A DNA stretch of 57,167 bases from an uncultured Gammaproteobacteria bacterium (GCA_947259395.1 CAMYMN010000035.1:1-57167); one strand, 5' to 3'. Positions 10,359-19,892 are shown, counted from the first letter of the stretch. The notes: generated by a model from the sequence alone, not told the origin. Program-made: numbers and translations.

Positions 10359-10449
10359 TCGCAAACTGATTAAATGGCCCTCCCACGTGAGACGCTCCGG
10401 GTTAGCGGCGTGAGAGTGTGCTTTAGCAACTGTTATTGAGGAAGAATCA

Positions 10450-12414
10450 ATGGCTGAAGAATACGGTTTCGGTAATCCAGAAATCATCGAGGAGGAGGTT
10501 GATATCCTCATAATCGGTGGCGGCATGGCCGCGTGCGGCACGGCATTTGAAATTGGCCGCTGGCTAGATAAAGTGCCCGACCTGAAGGTGAAGCTGGTCG
10601 ATAAGGCGGCATTGGATCGATCCGGCGCGGTAGCGCAGGGCCTGTCGGCGATAAATACCTACATGGGCGAAAATGATCCGGCTGACTACGTGCGCTACGT
10701 GCGCGGTGACCTCATGGGTATCACCCGCGAAGATCTTGTTTATGACGTTGGCCGTCATGTCGACGACTCGGTGCACCATTTTGAGGAATGGGGCCTTCCG
10801 GTCTGGAAACAAAAGGGCGACGAGATCAAAAAACTTACTGAGGGTGGTAAACCGGTGCGTTCCGGTCGTTGGCAGATCATGATCAACGGCGAATCCTATA
10901 AGTGGATCGTCGCTGAAGCGGCCAAAAAAGCCCTCGGCATGGATCGAATTGATGAGCGCGTTTTTATCGTGCGTCTCGTAACTGACAAGAACGACCCATC
11001 GCGGGTAGCTGGTGCTGCGGGTTTCAGCGTTCGCGACGACAAGCTTTTTATCTACAAGTTCAAGTGTTGTCTGCTCGCCGCAGGCGGCGCTGTGAATGTG
11101 TTCCGTCCCCGTTCTGTGGGCGAAGGCACTGGACGCGCCTGGTACCCGGTTTGGAATGCGGGTTCCACCTACGCGATGGCTGCCGAGTGCGGTGCGGAAC
11201 TCACCTTGATGGAGAACCGTTTTGTCCCGGCGCGATTCAAAGACGGTTATGGTCCGGTGGGCGCATGGTTCCTGCTGTTTAAGGCGCAGGCGATGAACGC
11301 CTTCGGCGAGGACTATCAGACGAAGAACTATGACATCCTCAAGGACAACAAGTACGACGCCTACGCCGACGGCATGAAGATGGGCACCTGTCTGCGTAAC
11401 CATCTTATGATGAAGGAAATGCGCGAGGGACGCGGCCCGATCTTGATGGATACGCCGACCGCCATGGCAAAACTCGCCGAGACCATGACTCCCAAGGAGG
11501 TCAAACACCTGGAGGCAGAGGCGTGGGAAGACTTTCTGGACATGACCATCGGTCAGTGCGGTGTGTGGGCCGGTGAAAACATCGAGCCCGATAAAGAGAT
11601 GTCTGAATTGATGCCGACCGAGCCGTACCTGCTGGGTTCGCACGCCGGTTGCGCGGGCATCTGGTGCTCCGGTCCCGAAGACATCCCCGGAACCCCGGAT
11701 TACTACCATTGGGGCTACAACCGCATGACCACGGTGAAAGGGCTGTTCACCGCTGGAGATGGCGTCGGTGCCTCGGGTCATAAATTCTCATCTGGCTCTC
11801 ACGCCGAGGGCCGTATCGCCGCCAAGGCGATGGTGAAATACGCGCTGGACAATAAGGATTGGAAACCGGAGATGTCGCGCACTGTGGACGAGCTAGTGGA
11901 AGAGATCTACCGACCGGTTAAGACCTTCCTCGAGCACAAAGACTACACCACCGCGATCGATGTGAACCCCCATTACATAACACCGAAGATGTTGCAGTTC
12001 CGCCTGCAGAAGATCATGGACGAATACGTTGCCGGCATTGCGACTTGGTATCAAACCAACGCTAAGATGCTGGAAATCGCGGAGAAGAAGCTGGTGATGA
12101 TCAGGGAGGACGCTCAGAAAATGCGTGCCAAGGATCTGCATGAGCTGTTGCGGGCATGGGAAAACTATCACCGGATCCTTGCCGCAGAAGCGCATATGAG
12201 GCACATCCAGTTCCGTGAGGAAACCCGGTACCCGGGATATTACTACCGCATGGACTTCTTGGACTTGGATGACGATAACTGGAAATGCTTCGTGAATTCC
12301 ACCTATAACCGCGACACTGGTGAGTGGAGCTTGAAGAAAGTGCCATATACGCAGCTCGTTAAACACGGTGAAGGTGAACCGGAGGGTCTGGCACGTCCCG
12401 GCAGTCCGGTTTAG
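10450..12414 (+). CDS. aprA: Adenylylsulfate reductase, alpha subunit (FAD)
   Basis: AprA, 654 residues, is the FAD-containing catalytic subunit. It has the dinucleotide-binding start VDILIIGGGMAACGTAFEIG, the substrate-site segments KLVDKAALDRSGAVAQGLSA and NTYMGENDPADYV, and the family motifs LLAAGGAVNVFRPRS, CGAELTLMENRFVPARFKDGYG and FTAGDGVGASGHKFSSGSHAEGR. The length is normal and the reading frame intact. It starts behind GAGGAA 91 bp after aprB and ends at a strong hairpin terminator, so aprBA forms a two-gene operon. Confidence 0.98.
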   Translation: MAEEYGFGNPEIIEEEVDILIIGGGMAACGTAFEIGRWLDKVPDLKVKLVDKAALDRSGAVAQGLSAINTYMGENDPADYVRYVRGDLMGITREDLVYDVGRHVDDSVHHFEEWGLPVWKQKGDEIKKLTEGGKPVRSGRWQIMINGESYKWIVAEAAKKALGMDRIDERVFIVRLVTDKNDPSRVAGAAGFSVRDDKLFIYKFKCCLLAAGGAVNVFRPRSVGEGTGRAWYPVWNAGSTYAMAAECGAELTLMENRFVPARFKDGYGPVGAWFLLFKAQAMNAFGEDYQTKNYDILKDNKYDAYADGMKMGTCLRNHLMMKEMREGRGPILMDTPTAMAKLAETMTPKEVKHLEAEAWEDFLDMTIGQCGVWAGENIEPDKEMSELMPTEPYLLGSHAGCAGIWCSGPEDIPGTPDYYHWGYNRMTTVKGLFTAGDGVGASGHKFSSGSHAEGRIAAKAMVKYALDNKDWKPEMSRTVDELVEEIYRPVKTFLEHKDYTTAIDVNPHYITPKMLQFRLQKIMDEYVAGIATWYQTNAKMLEIAEKKLVMIREDAQKMRAKDLHELLRAWENYHRILAAEAHMRHIQFREETRYPGYYYRMDFLDLDDDNWKCFVNSTYNRDTGEWSLKKVPYTQLVKHGEGEPEGLARPGSPV

Positions 12415-12441
12415 GCTCGGCATTAACGCTAACGAAACTAG

Positions 12442-12478
12442 GCCGGGCATCCTGCATGGCAGGATGCCCGGCTTTTTT
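12442..12478 (+). terminator. Rho-independent terminator of aprBA
   Basis: A perfect 14 bp stem (arms 12442-12455 and 12459-12472, starting GCCGGGCATCC) closes a 3-nt loop and is followed by six T residues. It lies 28 bp after the aprA stop. Confidence 0.95.
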
Positions 12479-12625
12479 ATGGCTAGCTGAGCTGCACAGA
12501 TGGGTCATTCAACGTGTAAGCTGTCGAAGCTCAACGGATCGAAGTCGATAATTGTTAAAATGTGCGCTGTAAACGATCGTGCCAGACCTGAGACTCATGC
12601 CCGCAATTTCTAGAGAGGATATTTC

Positions 12626-13507
12626 ATGGCTACCGACGACTTGAGAAAGATTAAAGACGCGATTCCGTTTTCTAGTCCGGTGCAGCCGGTGGAGTTATCG
12701 CTAGACGATGAAATTCAATTTCACTGTCACAAGGGCATTGCGTGTTTTAACGCATGTTGTAAGAACATCGATATTCAGATAACGCCGTATGACATCCTGC
12801 GTTTGAAACGCCGGTTAGGCATGAACTCTTCTGAGTTCGTTGCCCGTTACACCACTCCATTCGCGATGGACTTTCACAATATGCCGGGGCTGAAGATGAA
12901 CACCAAGCCCGGCACTAGTGAATGTGTGTTTCTTGCAGAAGAAGGTTGTAGCGTGTATCAGGATCGGCCGGCGGCGTGTCGTTATTACGCTTTAGGAAAC
13001 ATGGGGGTGCGCAAGAAGGATAGCGCTACTGTGGACGATATCTTCTTCATGGTGAGAGAGGACCACTGTCTCGGCCATGAAGAACCGCGGACGTTGACGG
13101 TACGTCAATACCGCGAAGAACAGGCATGCGACGAATACGATGAACACAACCGAGCCTGGCGGGATGTAATTCTCAAAAAGCGCTCCAGTGGCCCTACTGT
13201 GGGGGCGCCGTCGGAACGATCACTGCAGCTTTTTGACATGTGCAGCTACGATATGGATAGCTTCCGTGAGTTCATACAGACAGATGGATTTAATGAGGTG
13301 TTTGATCTGGATGACCAGACCAGAAATAATTTTCTCGAAAACGAAGAACAACTTCTACGATTTGCGATTCGCTTCTTGAAGCAAGTCCTGTTCGGAGAGA
13401 TGAGCATTCCAGTCAAGGAAGATGCGAAGGACAAGCGCATGGCACGGCGTCGGGAGTCGGATGAACGCGCAAAGGCAAACAGCGGCGGCAGTGGGCCGGA
13501 ATCTTAG
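12626..13507 (+). CDS. YkgJ-family cysteine-cluster protein
   Basis: 293 residues. The N-terminal half carries the YkgJ/UPF0153 pattern: CHKGIACFNACC (about 33-44), then CVFLAEEGCSVYQDRPAACRYYALG, which together form a putative metal or Fe-S site. The C-terminal half is helical and ends in a charged tail. Family function is unknown. It follows aprBA after a terminator, so the neighbourhood suggests but does not prove a link to sulfur metabolism. The last four bases overlap the end of the convergent gene at 13504. Confidence 0.8.
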   Translation: MATDDLRKIKDAIPFSSPVQPVELSLDDEIQFHCHKGIACFNACCKNIDIQITPYDILRLKRRLGMNSSEFVARYTTPFAMDFHNMPGLKMNTKPGTSECVFLAEEGCSVYQDRPAACRYYALGNMGVRKKDSATVDDIFFMVREDHCLGHEEPRTLTVRQYREEQACDEYDEHNRAWRDVILKKRSSGPTVGAPSERSLQLFDMCSYDMDSFREFIQTDGFNEVFDLDDQTRNNFLENEEQLLRFAIRFLKQVLFGEMSIPVKEDAKDKRMARRRESDERAKANSGGSGPES

Positions 13508-13878
13508 TCGAGCCGCTCCAGCCTAACCGGATCACCATCGCGAGCTGCTTGCAGTGCGTCTACCGGCTCGAGGGCGCGGCCCCAGATATTGGTCTTGGCG
13601 GCGAGCCGAATTTCATCGCCGACAGAAATCGGCGTCCTCCCAAAACCAATCGCAATGCTATTGCCTTCAACCCAGAATGCCAATTCACCCGCGTCAACGA
13701 CGTCCTTTGCATCGGACTCCCGGATTACTCTGATCGGCGTTGAGAAGTATACTTCCTCGCCCCAAGTGCGCGCCTCGGACTCGATGGGAAGTGAGTTATA
13801 GATGGCGTCGGCGGTTGGAGTGTCATATAGTTCAGCGGTCACTTCAACAGAACCGATGATGATTTTCAGCTTACGCAT
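13504..13878 (-). CDS. Cyclophilin-like fold protein (DUF369/DUF3830-type)
   Basis: 124 residues, small beta-rich protein with the pattern of the cyclophilin-like family typified by Thermotoga TM1367: KIIIGSVEVTAELYDTPTADAIYNSLPIES, WGEEVYFSTP, GELAFWVEGNSIAIGFGRTP. Activity is unknown. I chose the ATG at 13878 over the ATG at 13884 because GGGAG sits 7 nt upstream of the former and almost touches the latter. It overlaps the YkgJ gene tail to tail by 4 bp. Confidence 0.75.
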   Translation of the reverse strand: MRKLKIIIGSVEVTAELYDTPTADAIYNSLPIESEARTWGEEVYFSTPIRVIRESDAKDVVDAGELAFWVEGNSIAIGFGRTPISVGDEIRLAAKTNIWGRALEPVDALQAARDGDPVRLERLD

Positions 13879-14050
13879 TAACATGCTCCCAAGCGGTGAA
13901 CTGTGTGAGCGATTTGATATTTGTCCTAACTATAGTCGTCTATCTCTCTGTTGACCAAGCTGCCGGAAAGTGATGCAAGGCGCAATTGTTTATGATGCCC
14001 AGGGGTTTATCAATCCCCGTATTGGGCACGTCGCGTTGAGATAAATCACG

Positions 14051-14953
14051 ATGTCGGAAAAAGTCAAAGACCTGTATCTCATTGATGCCAGTATCTATGT
14101 GTTTCGGGCCTGGTTTTCGCTCCCGGATACGCTGAACGCTGACGATGGCACCCCGGTGAATGCCGTGTATGGCTATCTGAGATTTTTGACAGAGTTCCTG
14201 GAGAAGACTACTCCACAGTATGTTGCCATTGCGTTTGACGAGAGTCTGACCACGTCATTTCGAAACGACATATATCCCGAGTACAAGGCGAACCGGGATG
14301 TTCCGCCACCGGAACTCGAAAAACAGTTCGAGGCCTGTCAAGATTTTACGCGCGCACTCGGTATCCAAAGTTATTGTCACCAACGATTCGAGGCCGATGA
14401 CCTGATCGCGACCATCGCCCATCAAATGCGTGGCCACGGTTTCCGTAACATTGTGGTGAGTGCGGATAAGGATTTGACCCAGGTGCTGAGCGGTGCGGAC
14501 TTGTGGTGGGACTACGCCCGGGGTCGCACCCTCGATGTGCGCGGCGTCGAGGAGCGATTCGGCGTTCGCAGTGATCAAATCCAAGACTACCTGGCGCTGG
14601 CGGGTGACGCGGTCGACAATATTCCTGGCCTACCCGGAGTCGGGCCCAAAACTGCGGTTCGATTGCTGCGCCTCTATCCTGATCTAGAGGCGGTGTACGA
14701 TAATTTGGCGCAGATACCGCAACTTGCTATCCGTGGTGCCGGCCGCATCGCGGAAAACCTGAAACGTCATCGCGAACAGGTGTTTTTGTATCGCCGGCTG
14801 GCGACCGTCGCGTTGGACGCGCCACTGACCCTGGGTAGCGAAACGTTACGCTTAGAGGCGCCCGACGAACAGGCCCTGGAAGAACTCGTAAAGTGGATGA
14901 CTCGCGGCGATGGATATATAGATCGGATCAGGGCAGTGTTGCCTGCACTTTGA
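14051..14953 (+). CDS. 5'-3' exonuclease, Pol I N-domain/Xni type
   Basis: 300 residues corresponding to the stand-alone 5'-3' exonuclease/flap endonuclease domain of DNA polymerase I. Metal-binding acidic residues are seen in LIDASIYVFRAW, AFDESLTTSFRNDIYPEYKANR, FEADDLIATIA, VSADKDLTQVL and LALAGDAVDNIPGLPGVGPKTA (the helix-hairpin-helix region). No polymerase or 3' exonuclease domain follows. The likely job is flap removal or resection in replication and repair. It could be named xni or exo, but the proteins differ too much to choose from sequence alone. Confidence 0.9.
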   Translation: MSEKVKDLYLIDASIYVFRAWFSLPDTLNADDGTPVNAVYGYLRFLTEFLEKTTPQYVAIAFDESLTTSFRNDIYPEYKANRDVPPPELEKQFEACQDFTRALGIQSYCHQRFEADDLIATIAHQMRGHGFRNIVVSADKDLTQVLSGADLWWDYARGRTLDVRGVEERFGVRSDQIQDYLALAGDAVDNIPGLPGVGPKTAVRLLRLYPDLEAVYDNLAQIPQLAIRGAGRIAENLKRHREQVFLYRRLATVALDAPLTLGSETLRLEAPDEQALEELVKWMTRGDGYIDRIRAVLPAL

Positions 14954-15290
14954 GCAATCACCACGGGTTCTCAAGTTCACAAATTCAATGCCTTCGTTCC
15001 CCGTCCAGCCAGCGTCCGCCTCCTGCCGCTGCCATCCGGGATCCGTGGTGCAATATCCGGGCTAACAATCTGTCGGATTTAGGATTAATCTACTGCGGCG
15101 GCGGGAAAGTCGGCCCACTTCAACGATTTCTCTCGTTAAACAGCATGCTATTCGCCTCGAAAAATCGTCCAATAGGGCTCGATTTCCCACCAGCCTCGCT
15201 ACGATCGCCTAGGTTCGACAGACCGCTGGGTTCCCGGTTTTCTCGTTGTGCACTATATAATTATAAGTTCGATAACCAACTGGTGTGATT
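14954..15290. other. Intergenic gap with one repeat end and an AT-rich start region
   Basis: The 337 bp between the exonuclease and gspA contains the repeat end at 15032-15066. The last 40 bp before gspA are AT-rich (CACTATATAATTATAAG), a plausible -10 region. An open frame (14893-15288) crosses it but shows no protein-like pattern. Confidence 0.5.
15032..15066. repeat. Dispersed MITE-like element, right end only (copy B)
   Basis: ATCCGGGATCC followed by TGGTGCAATATCCGGGCTAAC (15046-15066) matches the right end of copy H (52174-52194) nearly base for base. No left end was found, so this looks like a fragment. Confidence 0.7.
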
Positions 15291-17105
15291 ATGTACGCGG
15301 CCTACTTTGGGCTTTCTGAACCGCCATTTTCGATATCTCCAGATCCTCGCTACCTGTACATGAGCAAGCGGCACCGGGAGGCGATGGCGCACCTGCTTTA
15401 TGGCGTTCAGCAATCCGGGGGCTTCCTCCAGCTCACCGGTGAAGTCGGCACTGGCAAGACCACGTTGTGCCGATGTTTGTTATCCCAGTTACCAGACAAC
15501 ATAGACGTTGCTATGTTGCTCAACCCCAATTTGGATGAGAACGAACTACTGGCTGCAATTTGTGATGAATTGGCAATCGAGTATTCGGCGCATGCGTTAC
15601 CAAAGCAGCTTTTGAGTCTTCTCAATGACTATCTATTGAAAAGTTTCGCCGAGGGCCGACATACAGTACTGATTTTCGACGAGGCGCAACTGCTATCACG
15701 ACAGGTACTAGAGCAAATTCGGCTACTCACCAATCTCGAAACGACGACACAAAAACTGTTGCAGATTATTCTGATTGGTCAACCGGAATTGGCCAAGATG
15801 CTGCGCCGTGCCGATCTACGTCAACTCAATCAGCGCATTACTGCCCGCTATCATCTGCAGCCCTTGTCCAGTCAGGAAACCTCTGAATATATTCGTTACC
15901 GTTTGGAGGTGGCCGGCTGTAGGAAGGCATTGTTTTCCGATAATGCCATACATCAGGTCTATCAAACCTCTGAAGGTGTTCCTAGATTAGTCAACGTAAT
16001 TTGTGATCGCGCTCTGATGGGGGCGTACTCTCTGGATAAACCCCAGGTTACGAGATCAATTGCTCGCCACGCCGCTGTGGAAGTCTTGGGCGAGGAAAAA
16101 GAGAAGGTCGGTGCCACATATTGGATATGGCTACCCGCGGTCGCATCTTTGGCGGCGGTGTTGGTGTTTACTCCGGTGGGTGATCGATTTATGGGTTGGT
16201 TCTCAGGATTACAGCTGGTAGACAGGTTAACAACCGCTGCCATTGACCCCGTTCCCGAGAATTCGGTGAACCGAGTCCCGGATACCGCAGTGGAGGCGGA
16301 TACGCCGTTGATGGCAACAACGGATGTTGATCGATCGGATCTCTCGATGACACCGCTTCCGACGCCACCAAGCCTTGCCGTATCCGACGGGCCGCAACCG
16401 AGTGCCAATATTTCGAACGTTGAGCCCAACGACTTGCTTGCCACCGCGATGATCGATACACCCTCGATATCCGAGTTGCTTCGCGAGTACGCGGCGCTGA
16501 ATGGCAAGGCGGAAGCCTTCAGCCGTTTGGCGGCACTATGGGGTGAGCGTCTGGACTTGTTAGACGATAACCGGGTGTGTCGGGAGATCGAACGGTTTGG
16601 ATTGAGATGCTTCAAGAGCCGTGGCACGTGGAACAATCTGCGCAGCCATAATCGTGCCGCGATACTGGTGTTGAAACCTTTGACTGGTGTTTCTCATTAT
16701 GTCGTCGTTACAAAAGTTGAGGATGGTTGGGTCAGCCTCGATTTTGCTGGAGAAAAAGTACAGTACCCGATCTCCGACATAGATCCGTACTGGTTCGGCG
16801 ATTACTGGTTGTTGTGGCAGCCACCACCACTAAGAAGCCTGCAGCTATCACTGGATGACGCCGGCGCGGATGTGCTTTGGTTGCGCCAGGCACTCAATCG
16901 CGTCGCGTCGACACAGGGCAATGTATTGGAGCTCAATGAAGAAAGGCCGGTATTTGATACCGAACTGCTGCAACATGTAATCGGTTTCCAAAGGCGTAAT
17001 GCGCTGAACGCCGACGGTGTCGTGGGTGTTGAAACATTACTGCGCTTGAATGCCATGCTGAAAGGAGACGAATTACCGTTGTTGATTCGATCACCGACAA
17101 GTTGA
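15291..17105 (+). CDS. gspA: GspA/ExeA-type AAA+ ATPase with peptidoglycan-binding domain
   Basis: About 604 residues. The start MYAAYFGLSEPPFSISPDPR is the ExeA/GspA hallmark. Walker A (GEVGTGKTTL) lies near 49-58 and Walker B (VLIFDEAQLL) near 126. A membrane segment follows (about 276-297, WIWLPAVASLAAVLVF). The periplasmic part has a C39-peptidase-like domain with SHYVVVTKVEDGWVSLDF and a C-terminal PG_binding_1 domain (about 515-600). GspA with GspB is thought to help place the type II secretin in the cell wall. The ATG at 15291 is preferred to the GTG two codons earlier. gspB starts 2 bp after its stop. The rest of the T2SS is not in the window. Confidence 0.9.
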   Translation: MYAAYFGLSEPPFSISPDPRYLYMSKRHREAMAHLLYGVQQSGGFLQLTGEVGTGKTTLCRCLLSQLPDNIDVAMLLNPNLDENELLAAICDELAIEYSAHALPKQLLSLLNDYLLKSFAEGRHTVLIFDEAQLLSRQVLEQIRLLTNLETTTQKLLQIILIGQPELAKMLRRADLRQLNQRITARYHLQPLSSQETSEYIRYRLEVAGCRKALFSDNAIHQVYQTSEGVPRLVNVICDRALMGAYSLDKPQVTRSIARHAAVEVLGEEKEKVGATYWIWLPAVASLAAVLVFTPVGDRFMGWFSGLQLVDRLTTAAIDPVPENSVNRVPDTAVEADTPLMATTDVDRSDLSMTPLPTPPSLAVSDGPQPSANISNVEPNDLLATAMIDTPSISELLREYAALNGKAEAFSRLAALWGERLDLLDDNRVCREIERFGLRCFKSRGTWNNLRSHNRAAILVLKPLTGVSHYVVVTKVEDGWVSLDFAGEKVQYPISDIDPYWFGDYWLLWQPPPLRSLQLSLDDAGADVLWLRQALNRVASTQGNVLELNEERPVFDTELLQHVIGFQRRNALNADGVVGVETLLRLNAMLKGDELPLLIRSPTS

Positions 17106-17106
17106 T

Positions 17107-17730
17107 ATGTCCTACATACTTGATGCCTTAAAAAAATCGGAGCGCGAACGATCACTCGGCCATGTGCCGACGTTGAACACCGTGCACAGCTATCCTAAGT
17201 CACCTGCACGCCGGCGTCGGTTATTGTTAGCATTGGTACTGCTAATAATGCTGATGCTGATCGGAGTGGTGATTTATGGTGTCATGTATTGGAGCCAGGA
17301 CGACGCTGTCCAATCCGCCAGCGGGACATCCCACACCGCAGCGACCAGTGCAAGTCATGTCGTGGCACCCAAAAAACCGGCCTCGGCCGCAGTGACCAAG
17401 CAGGCATCGACCAATGCGGACCCTCCGAAGGCGGAAGTCAACGTACCCGAACCAGCCAAGCCACTATTATCCCGGTCCACGACGACTGAGCAAACATCGC
17501 GAAGCTATCCCACCATCGAAGATCTGGACGACGGAACGCGTCAGCGTCTCTCCAACATCGTCGTCAACGTAGTGTCTTATTCGGAGCAACCCAGTCGTCG
17601 TTTCGTGATGATCAATCAAAAAATTTACCGGCAGGGACAAAGTGTAAATGCACAGCTCGCGGTGATTGAAATCAAACCCCAAGGAGCGATTTTGAGATTC
17701 CAGGGGCGCGAATTCCTCGCTGCGCCTTGA
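17107..17730 (+). CDS. gspB: General secretion pathway protein B
   Basis: 207 residues. The N-terminus MSYILDALKKSERERSLGHVPTL is diagnostic of GspB/ExeB. One membrane segment (about 38-60) follows an Arg-rich cytoplasmic patch. A Pro/Ala/Lys-rich spacer leads to the GspB C-terminal domain (about 135-205: SYPTIEDLDDGTRQRLSNIV, RFVMINQKIYRQGQ). It is translationally close to gspA with a 1 bp gap, as in Aeromonas and Vibrio exeAB. It probably couples the GspA ATPase to secretin assembly. Confidence 0.9.
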   Translation: MSYILDALKKSERERSLGHVPTLNTVHSYPKSPARRRRLLLALVLLIMLMLIGVVIYGVMYWSQDDAVQSASGTSHTAATSASHVVAPKKPASAAVTKQASTNADPPKAEVNVPEPAKPLLSRSTTTEQTSRSYPTIEDLDDGTRQRLSNIVVNVVSYSEQPSRRFVMINQKIYRQGQSVNAQLAVIEIKPQGAILRFQGREFLAAP

Positions 17731-17780
17731 TGCCAACTCGTCATATTCACCGCTGGTAACCGCGCCGCGCCAGTTACGCT

Positions 17781-17810
17781 CTAACCCGCATATTGCACTA
17801 AGGCGCTGGG
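17781..17810. repeat. Dispersed MITE-like element, left end (copy C)
   Basis: CTAACCCGCATATTGCACTA then AGGCGCTGGG. It is almost identical to copy D at 19067 in the same orientation, so the two form direct repeats about 1.29 kb apart that bracket the methyltransferase gene. Confidence 0.7.
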
Positions 17811-17827
17811 GACGTGACTGCTCGTTT

Positions 17828-19042
17828 CTACATGCGAGGCAATACCCGAAAACAAAGGCACTTTAAATAGCGGGTCTCGGGCATCGCCGGATGGACGGGA
17901 TGATCCATTGATTGTCTACCCTCGGAAATTAGTTGAAGATGCCGATCCAGATGACGCGCCGCACGATGCACGATGTGTACAAATTGATGCCTTTGCATAT
18001 GGAAGGAACAGGAACACGTGATTAGTAGGCCGTCTTTTCCAAGCAGTTGTAATCCGGCTTGGTTCAGTCGCTGATAGGCCTGTTCACCGGTACGTATATC
18101 TTTTTTGCGCTTGATAAACGCCGGAGGATCCAATATTACAACATCAAAGCGAGCCCCTTGCGTATGCAACTCTTTTAAGGCCTTGAATGCATCACCACGC
18201 AGGCTGCTAACCTTGCTGTCGATTCCATTTAAATGCGCGTTCCTAGACACTAAATCCAGCATGCGTTTCGATGCGTCTATGCACATCACCTCGGAGGCAC
18301 CGTGGCGAGCGGCTTGGATACCCCAGGCTCCTAAATAGCTAAACACGTCCAAGACTCTCTGATCCCGAACCAATCGCAACATGTGCGCGCGGTTGTCCCG
18401 TTGATCGAAATACCAGCCAGTCTTTTGACCGTGTTGCAGTGGGATGACAAACCGGGTGTCGTGTTCGGTAAGCTCGATCTGTTGTGGAATGCTACCTACT
18501 GATTCCACGTACGTGTCCAAACCCTCAAGGATGCGGATCTCGCTATCGCAACGGAGCAGTATCCCGGAGGGTCGCAGCACCTTTTCCACCGCGGCTAATA
18601 TGTCTTCGCGTCGACGTTCCATGCCGGCGGTCGTGAGTTGCACCACGCAATAGTTGTCGTAGCGGTCGATAATAAGCCCTGGTAGACCATCACCTTCGCC
18701 ATAGACGAGCCGGTAGAAGGGACGTTCGAACAGCCGGGTGCGCAAGCTCAACGCGACCTTGATTCGGTGGATAATAAGTGAGCGGGATAGCGGATGAGAG
18801 CGGTCGCGACTGACAATGCGGGCGCATATCAAAGAGTTCGGATTGACATAGCCGTTGCCCAGCCAGCGTCCGCTATGGCTGAATATATCAACACCGTCAC
18901 CCGGATCGAAATGACCAAGTGGGTTGCGCTTGGAATTGATTTCATTGCTGTAAACCCACAGATGACCCGACAATAAGCGCCGCTCCTCGCCTTTATTCAG
19001 GTAGAGCGGGGCGGTTGTTTCGTTCCCGGACGCCGTAATCAT
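17828..19042 (-). CDS. RlmI/RlmK-type class I SAM-dependent 23S rRNA (cytosine-5) methyltransferase
   Basis: 404 residues. A PUA-like N-terminal domain (LYLNKGEERRLLSGHLWVYSNEI) precedes the RlmI central region (LPGLIIDRYDNYCVVQ) and a Rossmann-type methyltransferase (VLDVFSYLGAWGIQAARHGA, EVMCIDASKRMLDL). The catalytic loop is DPPAFIKRK and the C-terminal cysteine motif is TCSCSFHM. In E. coli RlmI makes m5C1962 of 23S rRNA. The match is good at the family level; the exact target base is inferred. The gene is bracketed by two direct repeat ends. Confidence 0.88.
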   Translation of the reverse strand: MITASGNETTAPLYLNKGEERRLLSGHLWVYSNEINSKRNPLGHFDPGDGVDIFSHSGRWLGNGYVNPNSLICARIVSRDRSHPLSRSLIIHRIKVALSLRTRLFERPFYRLVYGEGDGLPGLIIDRYDNYCVVQLTTAGMERRREDILAAVEKVLRPSGILLRCDSEIRILEGLDTYVESVGSIPQQIELTEHDTRFVIPLQHGQKTGWYFDQRDNRAHMLRLVRDQRVLDVFSYLGAWGIQAARHGASEVMCIDASKRMLDLVSRNAHLNGIDSKVSSLRGDAFKALKELHTQGARFDVVILDPPAFIKRKKDIRTGEQAYQRLNQAGLQLLGKDGLLITCSCSFHMQRHQFVHIVHRAARHLDRHLQLISEGRQSMDHPVHPAMPETRYLKCLCFRVLPRM

Positions 19043-19391
19043 TGTTGATTCCTAATGCTGAAGAGGCTAACCCGCATATTGCACTACGGCGTCCCGCCCG
19101 TGTTCTAAGTTTATTCCTGCAGGCCCTGAGTACATCCTCGTGGAAATGACCATATCTCAAGTTAGCGGTGTCGGTCGAGAATGGGTGCGCGGTAGTTACT
19201 CACCCCGGGACAATGCGTCTTATCGAGCAGCGATTGAATCTCTCGCGCCAAATTGACGCTTAGCTCTTGTTCTCGCCGCCGGCGTGCACGATGTGGGTTA
19301 AGTATGCCTGTAGACGCCTCAAAAAGTCCCGGTGTATGGGGCTTTGTTTTATAATCCCAGGATTTTCCCAAACACGTATCAATTCGTACCA
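19043..19391. other. Divergent intergenic gap with repeat copy D and a -10-like box
   Basis: The 349 bp between the methyltransferase and the zinc-ribbon gene holds repeat end D (19067-19096) and TATAAT at 19350-19355, without a convincing -35. Short minus-strand frames at 19162-19493 carry patches such as RRLQAYLTHIVHAGG that could be gene remains, but they are split across frames and I cannot assign them. Confidence 0.4.
19067..19096. repeat. Dispersed MITE-like element, left end (copy D)
   Basis: CTAACCCGCATATTGCACTA then CGGCGTCCCG. It lies 24 bp upstream of the methyltransferase start and is a direct repeat of copy C. No right end or internal unit was found nearby. Confidence 0.65.
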
Positions 19392-19892
19392 ATGCCGATC
19401 TACGAATTCTATTGCCGGGACTGCCACACGATCTTTAATTTCTTCTCGCGGCGGATCAACACCAAAGCGGCTCCAAGCTGTCCCAAATGCCACCTACCGC
19501 AACTACAACGACAGGTATCCTTGTTCTCGGTCTCAAAGGGTCTTGAGCAAAACACTGAAAATGACGTTCTCGGTGACATTGATGAATCCAAGCTCGAGAG
19601 CGCGATGATGTCATTGGCCAGCGAGATGGAAGGTGTGGACGAAGATGACCCCAAGCAGGCGGCGCGGCTGATGCGCAAGCTATTCGATTCCACAGGTATG
19701 AAGTTGGGTGATGGTATGGAGGAAGCGATACGGCGCATGGAGGCGGGTGAGGATCCTGATGAAATCGAACAGGACATGGGCGATTTGCTGGAGGAAGAAG
19801 ATCCATTCATGGCTAAATCGAGACCTGCCTTGAGTGATCTGCGGCGTAAGTATCTACCTCCCAAAGTCGACGAAACCTTATACGAGCTGTAG
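19392..19892 (+). CDS. FmdB-type zinc-ribbon protein
   Basis: 166 residues. The N-terminus MPIYEFYCRDCHTIFNFFSR with CPKCHLPQLQRQ gives a CxxC...CxxC zinc ribbon of the FmdB/CxxC_CxxC_SSSS family. The rest is acidic and helical with repeated Glu/Asp-Met patches (RRMEAGEDPDEIEQDMGDL). In other bacteria such proteins are small putative regulators; the role here is unknown. The start is the ATG at 19392, where the family begins. Its stop abuts repeat copy E. Confidence 0.8.
   Translation: MPIYEFYCRDCHTIFNFFSRRINTKAAPSCPKCHLPQLQRQVSLFSVSKGLEQNTENDVLGDIDESKLESAMMSLASEMEGVDEDDPKQAARLMRKLFDSTGMKLGDGMEEAIRRMEAGEDPDEIEQDMGDLLEEEDPFMAKSRPALSDLRRKYLPPKVDETLYEL

Noticed and set aside
10564..11781. 405-codon open frame antisense to aprA
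   Set aside because: It mirrors the codon pattern of aprA, has no family likeness and no ribosome site.
19162..19493. Minus-strand gene between the methyltransferase and zinc-ribbon genes
   Set aside because: Protein-like patches lie in two different short frames and overlap the real zinc-ribbon gene; no family could be assigned.
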